From NCBI GenBank assembly GCA_963758365.1, contig CAVWVB010000001.1:1860001-1924000 (forward strand): DNA of 64,000 nucleotides, written 5' to 3'. The stretch comes from Dokdonella_A sp963758365 (lineage in GTDB: Bacteria > Pseudomonadota > Gammaproteobacteria > Xanthomonadales > Rhodanobacteraceae). The notes beneath the pieces were generated by a model that saw only the letters and a program-made list of their open reading frames with translations, did no database searches and was not told where the DNA came from. The position numbers and the translations under genes were made by a program. Numbering within the stretch: position 1 is the stretch's first letter; each line of letters opens with the position of its first letter. Of the stretch, positions 35,502-43,330 are shown piece by piece.

Positions 35502-36311
35502 CTAGACCCCGCGCTGGATCAGCCATGCCAGGCCGAGCGCGATCAGCGCGGCTGCACCGATCAGCCACCAGACAGCGCCGTATCCGACCGCCGCATCGGC
35601 ATCGGAGTCGTCTGCCACATCGCTGTCCACCGCGGCTGCCGCGACCGCATCGCGCGTGGGTTCGCCGCGCAACGGCAATCCCGGTGCTTCGACGATGAAG
35701 TGGCTGTCACCGAATGCGATTTGATCGCCCGAATGCACGATCGCATTCCTGACCTGGATGCCATTGACGACGGTTCCGTCGACAGACCCTAGGTCACGCA
35801 CCCAGATCGCATCGCCGATGTTTTCCACGACGGCATGACGTTGCGCAACGCGCGGACCCGCAATGACCAGATCGCATGTCGGAGCGCTGCCGACCACGAG
35901 GCGCGGGTTGACCGCGAGACTCTTGCCGTAATGGTTTCCGGACACGCCGCGCAAGACCACGCGTGCGGGCTGCGTCGCGGCACCCTGCCCGGCCGCGTCT
36001 TCGGGTATCGACGTGCCGATGAGATCGTCGCGATCCGACTTGACCGCGATCGGCACGCGGCCGAGACAGACCAGGTCGCCATAACGCAGCAGCGCGCGCT
36101 CGCGCACCGGGCGTGCGTTGACATGGGTACGCGCGCTCGGATCGAGCACTTCGAGAACGATGCCGCGCGGGTCGACCGTGAACCGCGCATGCCAGGGCGC
36201 CACATCCAGAGCCGGCAGCACGAGCGTGTTTCCGTGCGCGTTGCCGAGACTGACGACACCGCCGTCGAGGACGAAATCAGCGTGTTCGCCGTTGGCAAAA
36301 CTCAGTCGCAT
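35502..36311 (-). CDS. tandem FHA-domain protein with C-terminal membrane anchor
   Basis: FHA domains bind phosphothreonine peptides. The 269-residue protein has one FHA-like domain at about 20-90 (LGNAHGNTLVLP...WHARF) and a second, better conserved one at about 115-200 (LVVGSAPTCDLVIAG, QRHAVVE, GSVDGTVVNG). A linker rich in Asp and Ala leads to one hydrophobic helix at about 245-265. This topology suggests a cytoplasmic sensor tethered to the membrane. No kinase or phosphatase is encoded nearby, so the partner is unknown. Confidence 0.85.
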   Translation of the reverse strand: MRLSFANGEHADFVLDGGVVSLGNAHGNTLVLPALDVAPWHARFTVDPRGIVLEVLDPSARTHVNARPVRERALLRYGDLVCLGRVPIAVKSDRDDLIGTSIPEDAAGQGAATQPARVVLRGVSGNHYGKSLAVNPRLVVGSAPTCDLVIAGPRVAQRHAVVENIGDAIWVRDLGSVDGTVVNGIQVRNAIVHSGDQIAFGDSHFIVEAPGLPLRGEPTRDAVAAAAVDSDVADDSDADAAVGYGAVWWLIGAAALIALGLAWLIQRGV

Positions 36312-36452
36312 CGCATTGAATTCACTGGGAGATCGCGGACTCTATCACAAGGCCGGCGACACCCTTGGGCGCTGCCGCCGAGCCGCCGCGACACTGCCCA
36401 GGCGCGTCCGCGTCGGGCATCATGCGTTCCTTCGCAGAGGTCCGGGGAACCC

Positions 36453-36728
36453 ATGCCTGTCATCGACATACGACGCGAGCACGCGGGCAGCGTCAAGGCG
36501 GCGAAGGCCGCTGTGGAGCGCGTCGCCAAGGCGATTGCCAAGGAATACGGCATCGATCACCACTGGAGCGGCGACAAGCTGCAGTTCGACCGCAGCGGCG
36601 TGAAGGGTCATATTGCTGTCGCCCGGCATGAAGTGCATGTGCGGGTCGAACTCGGCTTCCTGATGGGTGCGTTGAAGTCGGTGATCGAGCGCGAGATCGA
36701 GAAGAGGCTCGACGAGAATCTCGCCTGA
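36453..36728 (+). CDS. polyhydroxyalkanoic acid system family protein
   Basis: A 91-residue protein starting MPVIDIRREHAGSVKAAKAAVERVA. The pattern (short beta strand, helix, basic strand, then GFLMGALKSVIEREIEKRLDE) matches the PHA_gran_rgn family, small proteins found with polyhydroxyalkanoate granule genes. The biochemical role is unknown. ATG 36453 has GGGGAA upstream; the frame runs open far to the left but only as a shadow of the FHA gene. The patatin gene follows after 49 bases. Confidence 0.85.
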   Translation: MPVIDIRREHAGSVKAAKAAVERVAKAIAKEYGIDHHWSGDKLQFDRSGVKGHIAVARHEVHVRVELGFLMGALKSVIEREIEKRLDENLA

Positions 36729-36777
36729 CGCGCGCACCTGGAACTCTACGACCCTCCGCCCGGCCACTCGAACCCCG

Positions 36778-38052
36778 ATGCTCGTACTCAAAACCGCCCA
36801 ACATCCGCGCAAGCGTCGCGGTCACCATCCGATCGGACTCGCGATTGCCGGTGGCGGCCCGATCGGCTGCATGTACGAAATGGGCGCGCTGCGCGCGCTC
36901 GAGGAGGCGGTCGACGGTCTCGATCTGCGTACGCTCGATGTCCATGTAGGTGTCAGTTCGGGCGCGTTCATCGCTGCGGGCCTCGCCAACGGCCTCGATA
37001 CCGCGGAACTTTGCCGGATCTTCATCACCGGCGAATCGGATCAGGCCCGGTTCCGCCCCGAGGACTTCCTGCGACCCGCTTTCCTCGAGTATCTGCGGCG
37101 CGCGGCCGCGATGCCGCGGGTGCTGCTCGGCTGGCTCGGCGACCTTGCGCGTCATCCATTCGACCTGAACATGACCGACGCGCTGCTGCGCTTCGGCAGT
37201 CTGCTGCCGACCGGCCTGTTCGACAATGCGGCAGTCGGCAAGTTTCTCGATGAATTGCTGAGCACCCATGGGCGCAGCAACGACTTCCGCGAACTTCGCA
37301 CGCAGCTTTACATCGTCGCCGTCGATCTCGACAGCGGCGAGGCCGTTCGGTTTGGTGCACCCGGCCATGACGACGTTCCGATATCGCGCGCGATCGAGGC
37401 CAGTTCGGCCCTGCCGGGCCTGTATCCTCCGGTCAGGATCGGAAGTCGCTATTACGTGGACGGCGCATTGCGGCGCACCCTGCATGCTTCGGTGGCACTG
37501 GACGCGGGCGCCGAACTCGTCATCGGGATCAATCCGCTGGTCCCGATCGATACGACGTGCGCGCCGCCCGGCTCGCGCCATGCACCGCGATCGCTGATCG
37601 ACGGCGGCTTGCCCGCGGTACTCTCGCAGATGTTCCGCACCCTGCTGCAGTCCCGCGCGCAGGCCGGTGCGTCGAGCTATCCGCTGCGCTACGCAAGCGC
37701 AGACACGATGCTGCTGGAAGCCGATCCCGGCGATATCGAGATGTTCTTCACGAACGTGTTCAGCTTCGCGCATCGGCAGCATCTGGCCGAACACGCGTAC
37801 CGGACCACTCGCGCCGATCTGCGCGAACGGCGCACCGAGGTCGGCCGGCTGCTCGCGCGGCATGGCCTGCATCTGCGCGACGACGTGCTCGACGACACCT
37901 CACGCAGTCTCGTCGCGGGCTTGCACAGCCCCGCCGGTCAGACCGCCTCGACACGTCGTCTGCGCGGCGCGCTCGACGATCTCGATCAGGTCCTGGACCA
38001 GGGCCGCCGCTCCGTCGCGCAACGTCGCGGCGGGCGCCGCGCGGTTGGCTAG
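36778..38052 (+). CDS. patatin-like phospholipase/lipase
   Basis: Patatin-fold serine hydrolases cleave acyl esters with a Ser-Asp dyad. The 424-residue protein has the oxyanion loop GGGPIGCMYEMGALRAL, the nucleophile elbow GVSSG (S60) and the dyad motif VDGALRR (aspartate about residue 226). No signal peptide is seen, so it acts in the cytoplasm, perhaps on a lipid or granule surface. The C-terminal 120 residues are charged and without recognised domain. It lies between a PHA-system gene and a phasin, which suggests storage-lipid turnover (inference). Confidence 0.9.
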   Translation: MLVLKTAQHPRKRRGHHPIGLAIAGGGPIGCMYEMGALRALEEAVDGLDLRTLDVHVGVSSGAFIAAGLANGLDTAELCRIFITGESDQARFRPEDFLRPAFLEYLRRAAAMPRVLLGWLGDLARHPFDLNMTDALLRFGSLLPTGLFDNAAVGKFLDELLSTHGRSNDFRELRTQLYIVAVDLDSGEAVRFGAPGHDDVPISRAIEASSALPGLYPPVRIGSRYYVDGALRRTLHASVALDAGAELVIGINPLVPIDTTCAPPGSRHAPRSLIDGGLPAVLSQMFRTLLQSRAQAGASSYPLRYASADTMLLEADPGDIEMFFTNVFSFAHRQHLAEHAYRTTRADLRERRTEVGRLLARHGLHLRDDVLDDTSRSLVAGLHSPAGQTASTRRLRGALDDLDQVLDQGRRSVAQRRGGRRAVG

Positions 38053-38386
38053 CCGTCGGCGATTGCGGCGCGGCGCGCCAATCTCCCCCCGATATCCCGC
38101 GTAGACAACGCCGATTCGCGACGATCGCGACGAAATGCGCGGGCAAGTGACCTGTAATCGAGGAATTGAAAGCCCTCGCTTGATCTCGCGGCGCCGTGCC
38201 TGGCCCTCGCTCGACCCATAGACACCGCCATGGGCCTCGCTCCGGGCCGGCGCCCGCCACCACGATTCCGGCGATTCCTCTTCCACTTCCTCTGTTGCAG
38301 GCCACTAGTGTGTCTGCTCTAGCCGGGTCCGGAATGATTGGGCGCACTCGCGGCGACCGCCGCACTACGAGCACGAGGAAAAGACG
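38053..38386. other. 334-base gap before the phasin gene
   Basis: Contains copy 2 of a 25-base dispersed motif (38149-38173). No convincing promoter was found: TTGCAG at 38295 has no good -10 partner at normal spacing. The phasin ribosome site GAGGAAAAGACG is at its end. No gene seen. Confidence 0.5.
38149..38173 (+). repeat. dispersed 25-base motif, copy 2
   Basis: Matches 10567-10591 at 22 of 25 positions, with the last 14 bases (GAGGAATTGAAAGC) identical. It lies about 97 bases after the patatin stop codon. Like copy 1, it is downstream of a plus-strand gene. Confidence 0.5.
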
Positions 38387-38869
38387 ATGGCCAAGCCCAA
38401 GCTCAAGTCCCGCGGCAAGCCGCAGGCAGCGACGAACGATCTGCGCGGTGTCGGCAAGACCGTGATGGATTCGGCCCAGCAGATCTGGCTCGCCGGTCTC
38501 GGCGCGTTCGCCAAGGCGCAGCAGGAAGGCGGCAAGTTGTTCGAGTCTCTGGTCAAGGAAGGCGCCGCGCTGGACGCGAAGACGCGCAAGTTCACGGAAG
38601 CACGGGTCAACGAGGCACGCGGCAACGTCGAAAGCACGCTCGGTCAGGTTCGTGAGCGCAGCCAGGAGACCTGGGACAAGCTCGAGAAGGTATTCGAGGA
38701 TCGCGTTGCGCGTGCGCTCGCCCGTCTCGGGATTCCCGGCCAGGACGAACTCAAGACCTTGACGCGCCGCGTCGAGGAACTGTCGCGCGAAGTGCGCAAG
38801 CTCGCTGACAAGCCGGCCAGGCGTGCGCCGGCCAAGCGTGCGCCGACCAGGAAACGCGCGGCGAAATAA
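38387..38869 (+). CDS. phasin family protein (PhaF/PhaI type)
   Basis: Phasins coat intracellular polymer or lipid inclusions. The 160-residue protein has an amphipathic helical core (SAQQIWLAGLGAFAKAQQEGGKLFESLVKEG), the diagnostic start of poly(hydroxyalkanoate) granule-associated proteins. A predicted coiled coil follows, and then a basic tail of Ala/Lys/Arg/Pro repeats like the H1-like end of PhaF, which can link granules to DNA. The ribosome site AGGA lies 8 bases before ATG 38387. No PHA synthase is encoded in the window. Confidence 0.9.
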   Translation: MAKPKLKSRGKPQAATNDLRGVGKTVMDSAQQIWLAGLGAFAKAQQEGGKLFESLVKEGAALDAKTRKFTEARVNEARGNVESTLGQVRERSQETWDKLEKVFEDRVARALARLGIPGQDELKTLTRRVEELSREVRKLADKPARRAPAKRAPTRKRAAK

Positions 38870-39208
38870 CACGCGGGATCTTCGCTCTCCCGCGACCGCC
38901 TGTCGGGGAGAGCGTCAAGGCTGCAGCGCATACTCGCGCCACCGGGTTTCGGTATCGAAGTCCACGGTCACGGCGCGCGCGGCATGATTCGTCGCGAGAT
39001 GCCGTCCCTGGAGCCGCGGCCGGTCGGCATCCTGCCTCCCCGGAAATTCCGAAACGCGATGATTCCACGTCGCGAGCGACCGTGACTTCGCGCGAGGTGC
39101 CATCCCTGGAGCCGGGGCCGGTCGGACCTCCCCGGAAACCTCCACGCGAGGCCGGACAGCCTCGCGCAAGCACGGAGGCTTCCACCAGAAAATTGTGCGC
39201 GCAATTTT
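38870..39208. other. 339-base gap with duplicated segment
   Basis: Between the convergent phasin and acyl-CoA reductase genes. It holds two imperfect copies of a 35-base block 98 bases apart and, at its right edge, a stem-loop that overlaps the reductase stop codon. No gene-like frame was found. Confidence 0.5.
38993..39125. repeat. 98-base-period imperfect direct repeat
   Basis: 38993-39027 and 39091-39125 agree at 32 of 35 positions (core CCCTGGAGCC and CCGGTCGG), and both are followed by a shared CTCCCCGGAAA. The period is 98 bases. This looks like a recent local duplication or two copies of a non-coding element. Confidence 0.65.
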
Positions 39209-39210
39209 CT
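39187..39210 (-). terminator. stem-loop overlapping the acyl-CoA reductase stop codon
   Basis: AGAAAATTG - TGCGCG - CAATTTTCT forms a perfect 9-bp stem. It is flanked by TCCAC/GTGGA arms that can extend it with a small bulge. The reductase TAG at 39211-39209 is inside the structure. No U-tract follows, so the role is more likely mRNA 3'-end protection or a site recognised as DNA. Confidence 0.45.
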
Positions 39211-41197
39211 ACCAGTGGACTCCGCGCATCAGGGAGGCGAACGCGATCTGCTCGCTGGTCGGCTGCGCGGACTCCGCGCGTCCCTTCATGCCCTTGGCTG
39301 CCGACGAATCCGGAAAAAGCCGGAACGCCGTATTCATCACGATCTCGTAGACACGTGGCGCGAGTGCGTAGAACACCTGGGCAAACGTACCCAGGCGCGT
39401 CGCGATGCGAACCGGGCGCTCGACGATCGCCTCGACGATGATGTCGGCCGCCTCGTCGGGCGACAGTGTCGGCACCGATTCGTACATCTTGGTCGGCGCG
39501 ATCATCGGCGTCCGCACCAGCGGCATGTTGATCGTCGTGAAGCTGACTCCATTGTCGGAGTACTCGGCTTGCGCGCAGCGCGAGAACGCATCGAGCGCAG
39601 CCTTCGAGGCGACGTAGGCAGAGAAGCGTGGCGAGTTGGTGAGTACACCGATCGACGAAATGTTGACGATGTGGCCGCGATGGCGCTCCGCCATGCCCGG
39701 GAGCACGCCCATGATCAGCCGCAGCGCGCCGAAGTAGTTGAGCTGCATGGTGCGTTCGAAATCGTGGAAGCGGTCGAAGCTCGCACCGATTGCGCGGCGG
39801 ATCGAGCGCCCTGCATTGTTGACGAGGATGTCGACCTGACCGTGGTCCGCGAGCACATCGGAGACGAACTGGTCACAGGACGCGAGGTCGGCGAGATCGA
39901 CCTTGTAGGTATGGCAGACGCCGCCGGCCGCCTCGATCTCCTTCTTCGTCGTCTCCAATTCGTCGGCGCCGCGTGCGCAGATCACCAGCTTCGCGCCGGC
40001 TGCCGCGATTTTCATCGCTGCCGCCTTGCCGATCCCGGACGAGCCACCGGTGATCACGACGACCTTGTTCCTGACCTTGCCGCCGAGCGAGTGATCGACG
40101 AACAGGTCCGGATCGAGGTGGCGCTCCCAGTAGTCCCACAGTCGCCAGGCATAGTCGTCGAGCCTGGGCAGCTTGATCCCCGAGCCTTTCAGTGCGCGCT
40201 CGGTCTCCCGGCAGTCGAATCGGGTCGGATAATTGATGAACTTCATGACCGCGGCCGGAATGCCGAGATCGCGCAGGATCACGCTGACCACGCGACGCAC
40301 CGGCGGCAGGTTGCCGAGAGCAGAGCGCACGCTGGCGGGCACGAAGCCGAACATGCGTGCATCCAGGCGCATCGTCATCTGCGGCGCGTGGCCCGCGCGT
40401 GCGAACAGGTTCAGTACCTCGCCGATGCGGCGAGGGGCCGGATCAGTCAGGTGAAACGTGTGACCGTCGAGGGACGGCTTGTGGGCGATGTGGTCGAGCG
40501 CCGCGGCGACCCAGTCCACCGGAACCAGGTTGATCCGACCGCCCTCGAGACCGATCGTCGGCATCCACGGCGGCAGCGCCTCGCGCATCTTCTTGAGCAG
40601 CCGGAAGAAGTAATACGGACCGTCGATCTTGTCGATCGCGCCGGTACGCGAATCTCCGATCACGATGCCCGGGCGATAGATTCGGCAGGGACGCGCGTAC
40701 TCGTTGCGCACCAGGGCCTCGGCGTCATGCTTGGTGCGAAAATAGGGGTGATCGAGTTCCTCCGCCTCGTCGAACATGTCCTCGCGAAACACGCCGGGAT
40801 ACAGGCCCGCAGCGGCGATCGAGCTGACATGGTGGAAACAGCCGGCCTTGATTGCTGCCGCCAGTTCCAGCGCGTGCCGGGTACCGTCGACATTCGCGGC
40901 AATCTGGCTCTGCGCGTCGGCGGACAGATCGTAGATCGCGGCGAGATGAAAGAAGTGCTTGACCTTCCCGGAGAGTTCGCGGACCAGCGCGGGAGCCAGG
41001 CCGAGCTGGGGTTTTGCCAGGTCGCCGACGACTGCGACCAGGCGCTTGCCATCGGCACCCAGTTCCTCGCGCAGGGTCTCGAACCGGCGCAGCGAACCTT
41101 TTCTCACCAGACAGTGGATCGTCCCCTTGCGATCGAGCAGCCGCTGCAGCAGATGGCGGCCGATGAACCCCGTCGCCCCGGTCACGAAGTACGTCAT
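39209..41197 (-). CDS. two-domain fatty acyl-CoA reductase (fatty-alcohol forming)
   Basis: The 662-residue protein matches the bacterial fatty acyl reductase type described from Marinobacter (Maqu_2220, about 661 residues), which reduces long acyl-CoA to the alcohol via the aldehyde. The N-terminal extended SDR carries TYFVTGATGFIGRHLL, HHVSSIAAAGLYPG and the catalytic YFRTK. The C-terminal classical SDR carries VVVITGGSSGIGKAAA, NNAGRSIRRAIG and YVASK. The link NYPTRFDCRETERALKG and the end FASLMRGVHW also fit my memory of that family. ATG 41197 has GGAG 9 bases upstream. It is divergent from an acyl-CoA-binding protein, with a palindrome between them. Confidence 0.9.
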   Translation of the reverse strand: MTYFVTGATGFIGRHLLQRLLDRKGTIHCLVRKGSLRRFETLREELGADGKRLVAVVGDLAKPQLGLAPALVRELSGKVKHFFHLAAIYDLSADAQSQIAANVDGTRHALELAAAIKAGCFHHVSSIAAAGLYPGVFREDMFDEAEELDHPYFRTKHDAEALVRNEYARPCRIYRPGIVIGDSRTGAIDKIDGPYYFFRLLKKMREALPPWMPTIGLEGGRINLVPVDWVAAALDHIAHKPSLDGHTFHLTDPAPRRIGEVLNLFARAGHAPQMTMRLDARMFGFVPASVRSALGNLPPVRRVVSVILRDLGIPAAVMKFINYPTRFDCRETERALKGSGIKLPRLDDYAWRLWDYWERHLDPDLFVDHSLGGKVRNKVVVITGGSSGIGKAAAMKIAAAGAKLVICARGADELETTKKEIEAAGGVCHTYKVDLADLASCDQFVSDVLADHGQVDILVNNAGRSIRRAIGASFDRFHDFERTMQLNYFGALRLIMGVLPGMAERHRGHIVNISSIGVLTNSPRFSAYVASKAALDAFSRCAQAEYSDNGVSFTTINMPLVRTPMIAPTKMYESVPTLSPDEAADIIVEAIVERPVRIATRLGTFAQVFYALAPRVYEIVMNTAFRLFPDSSAAKGMKGRAESAQPTSEQIAFASLMRGVHW

Positions 41198-41224
41198 CGC
41201 CGCGTTCTCCACGTCTGGTTCGTC

Positions 41225-41250
41225 GTCCGGCAAGCATAGCCTTGCCCGAC
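41225..41250. promoter_or_regulatory. 26-bp palindrome, candidate operator
   Basis: GTCCGGCAAG - CATAGC - CTTGCCCGAC is an inverted repeat with 9 of 10 arm positions matching. It sits in the 137-base divergent gap between the acyl-CoA reductase and the acyl-CoA-binding protein. Read on the minus strand its centre contains TATGCT, a possible -10 box for the reductase. A TetR regulator gene lies just beyond the binding-protein gene and is the obvious candidate binder (inference). Confidence 0.5.
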
Positions 41251-41267
41251 AACCGCTGGCTACGTGG

Positions 41268-41296
41268 TTGGCCGCGCAGCCGCATGCTGTTGTAAG
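41268..41296 (+). promoter_or_regulatory. possible promoter of the acyl-CoA-binding protein gene
   Basis: TTGGCC (41268-41273), 17 bases, TGTAAG (41291-41296). The spacing is right but the boxes are only moderate. It would start transcripts about 30 bases before the ATG. Confidence 0.3.
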
Positions 41297-41334
41297 CTCG
41301 CGATTGCATCGTTGCAGCGACCGGCAGAACTTCC

Positions 41335-41592
41335 ATGTCCGACCTCAAGACCCGCTTCGAGAAAGCCGCCGAAGACGTCAAGAAGATCCCCGAGCGTCCA
41401 GACAATGACACACTGCTCAAACTTTACGCGCTGTACAAGCAGGGATCGGAAGGCGACGTATCGGGTCCGAAGCCGGGGTTCTTCGACTTCGTAGGCACCG
41501 CCAAGTACGAAGCGTGGGCCAAGCTCAAGGGCACCAAGGACGAGGACGCGATGCAGAAATATGTCGACCTCGTGAAAAAGCTCGGCGGCTGA
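41335..41592 (+). CDS. acyl-CoA-binding protein
   Basis: A four-helix protein that binds long-chain acyl-CoA and delivers it to enzymes. It has 85 residues, the eukaryotic ACBP length, with the conserved LKLYALYKQGSEGDV and KYEAWAKLKGTKDEDAMQKYV. The ACBP signature residues Tyr-28, Lys-32 and Lys-54 equivalents appear to be present. It is uncommon in bacteria and here faces a fatty acyl-CoA reductase, which suggests a substrate carrier role. ATG 41335 has no clear Shine-Dalgarno. Confidence 0.95.
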   Translation: MSDLKTRFEKAAEDVKKIPERPDNDTLLKLYALYKQGSEGDVSGPKPGFFDFVGTAKYEAWAKLKGTKDEDAMQKYVDLVKKLGG

Positions 41593-41729
41593 GAGCGCAA
41601 GCCGACCGCGCGCGGACGCGCGCACCGCGTCACCTGCCGGTCCGGCCGCAGTTCCGGCGGCGGTCGCCGCGCCGCCTGCGTGCACTGCGACGACCCGCCT
41701 TCGATCGCGACGACCGGACCACACCGCGC

Positions 41730-42362
41730 ATGGCACGCCAGACCCGCGAACGCATCCTCGAAGCCAGTCTTGCGATGTTCAACGCGCAGGGCGAGCCCAA
41801 CGTGACGACGAATCACATCGCCGATGAGCTGGGTATCAGCCCCGGCAATCTCTACTACCACTTCCGCAACAAGGACGACATCGTCGAGCACCTCTTTGCG
41901 CGCTACGAGACGCGCCTCGACGATGCGCTGCAGTTGCCCGATGGACGCGAACCGGATCTGGAGGACATCTGGCTGCAGCTGCACCTGGTGTTCGAGGCCC
42001 TGTGGACCTACCGCTTCCTGTATCGCGACCTGGTCGACATCCTCGCCCGCAACCGCAAGCTGAAACTGCGTTTCGCGCGGATCATGACGCGTGCCGCGGG
42101 AAACGCGATCCAGCTGCTGCGCGGTCTCGTGCGCGCCGGCGTCATGCGCGCGAGTGCGGACGAGATCCATGCTCTTGCCGAGAACATCCTGCTGATCGCG
42201 ACGTTCTGGATGAACTTCGAAGCCGTGCGTGGCGGCCAGGCGAACGCCGACGAGGCCGATCTTCATCGCGGCATCCATCGCGTGATGATGCTGATCGCGC
42301 CGTTCCTGCGCGACGCGGAGCGGTTTCACCTCAATACGCTCGCGGCGACCTACGTGCGCTAG
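41730..42362 (+). CDS. TetR family transcriptional regulator
   Basis: The 210-residue protein has an N-terminal helix-turn-helix (TRERILEASLAMFNAQGEPNVTTNHIADELGISPGNLYYHFRNKDDIV) followed by an alpha-helical ligand domain rich in aromatic and Arg residues. GNLYYHF is the classic recognition helix end of TetR proteins, and the C-terminal half resembles regulators of lipid genes (weak inference). It starts at ATG 41730, 137 bases after the acyl-CoA-binding protein gene and in the same direction. It probably regulates the reductase/binding-protein divergon. Confidence 0.93.
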   Translation: MARQTRERILEASLAMFNAQGEPNVTTNHIADELGISPGNLYYHFRNKDDIVEHLFARYETRLDDALQLPDGREPDLEDIWLQLHLVFEALWTYRFLYRDLVDILARNRKLKLRFARIMTRAAGNAIQLLRGLVRAGVMRASADEIHALAENILLIATFWMNFEAVRGGQANADEADLHRGIHRVMMLIAPFLRDAERFHLNTLAATYVR

Positions 42363-42411
42363 CCCGGAGCGTTCGGCCCCTCGAAATCCGTGCCGCGAAG
42401 ACGAGCGGCAG

Positions 42412-43149
42412 TCAGCGTCCGGGCCGGATCTGGGCGCGCTCCTGCTGACGGTCCCAGGCGCGCAACTCGTCGCGGATATGCGCAATGCGCTGACGGCCGA
42501 GTGCGTTGCGTCCCTCGTCGAGTACCTGCGCGTCGAGCAATTCGGCCAGGCGCTGCGCGGTCGGCAGCAACATTTCCCACGCATCGAGCGCGGGCAACGG
42601 GCCCGGCAAGGTCATGAACAGGGTCACCCCCGGAGTCCTGACCGCGTCGAGCCGGGTCATGTCGAAATTGCCGGGTTTGACCATGTTGGCCATGCTGAAC
42701 ACCGGACCGTCGACTTTCCTGCCGATGACGAGGCGGTGAAAGATTCCCATGTCGCCGAACTCGAGTCCGGCCTTCTCCGCGGCCACCACGATATCCGATC
42801 CGGCCAGCGTCGCGCCGACCCGCGCGGCGACATACAGGGTCACGATGCGTTCGAATGGATGCCCGCTTCGCGCACCGAGCGTCGAGCGGGGCGAAGCAGG
42901 CGCCTGGCCTGCACCACCGGTGCTCGCTCGCTCGCCTGAGTCCGCGCCCGCAATCGCAAGTTCTCCCTGACTCGGTTCGCCATCATCCGGGGCGCCGAAC
43001 GTCGGCTCGAGACGCTCGCCGTTCGCACGTTTCGCAGCGCGACGCTCGCCTTGCCCCGGGCGTTGCGGCCGCCCGAACAGATAGATCAACACCAGCGCGA
43101 CCACGCCGAACAGGATGAGCGGAATGCCTACTGCAGGGTTCCAATCCAT
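42412..43149 (-). CDS. zipA: cell division protein ZipA
   Basis: ZipA tethers FtsZ to the inner membrane at the division ring. It has 245 residues from ATG 43149 (MDWNPAVGIPLILFG): one N-terminal membrane helix, a charged linker of about 70, then the ZipA C-terminal FtsZ-binding domain (FERIVTLYVAARVGATLAGSDI, FSMANMVKPGNFD, GVTLFMTLPGP). It follows smc, as in relatives. The usual next gene, ligA, is not present downstream; a plus-strand TetR gene is found there instead. Confidence 0.93.
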   Translation of the reverse strand: MDWNPAVGIPLILFGVVALVLIYLFGRPQRPGQGERRAAKRANGERLEPTFGAPDDGEPSQGELAIAGADSGERASTGGAGQAPASPRSTLGARSGHPFERIVTLYVAARVGATLAGSDIVVAAEKAGLEFGDMGIFHRLVIGRKVDGPVFSMANMVKPGNFDMTRLDAVRTPGVTLFMTLPGPLPALDAWEMLLPTAQRLAELLDAQVLDEGRNALGRQRIAHIRDELRAWDRQQERAQIRPGR

Positions 43150-43330
43150 GAGGAGTTCCCATCTGAACTGAGTGCCAACACCGGCATCCTGCCGCGTTTC
43201 ACGAGCCAATGGTCGCGGCAACGCCGCGCCACCCTTGCCGCATCAGGCACCAGCGTGCCCCAAGCGACTGTACATCCCCGCGCGGAGCGCTCCTTGCCCG
43301 CTCTCAACGCCTACCGGCCCGCCCTGATGT

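Noticed and set aside
38149..38173. CRISPR-repeat-like end (ATTGAAAG)
   Set aside because: Only single copies at two sites far apart, no spacing pattern, no cas genes.
36453..38869. A PHA synthesis operon
   Set aside because: A phasin and a PHA-system protein are present, but no phaC, phaA, phaB or phaR is found, so a synthesis operon cannot be claimed.
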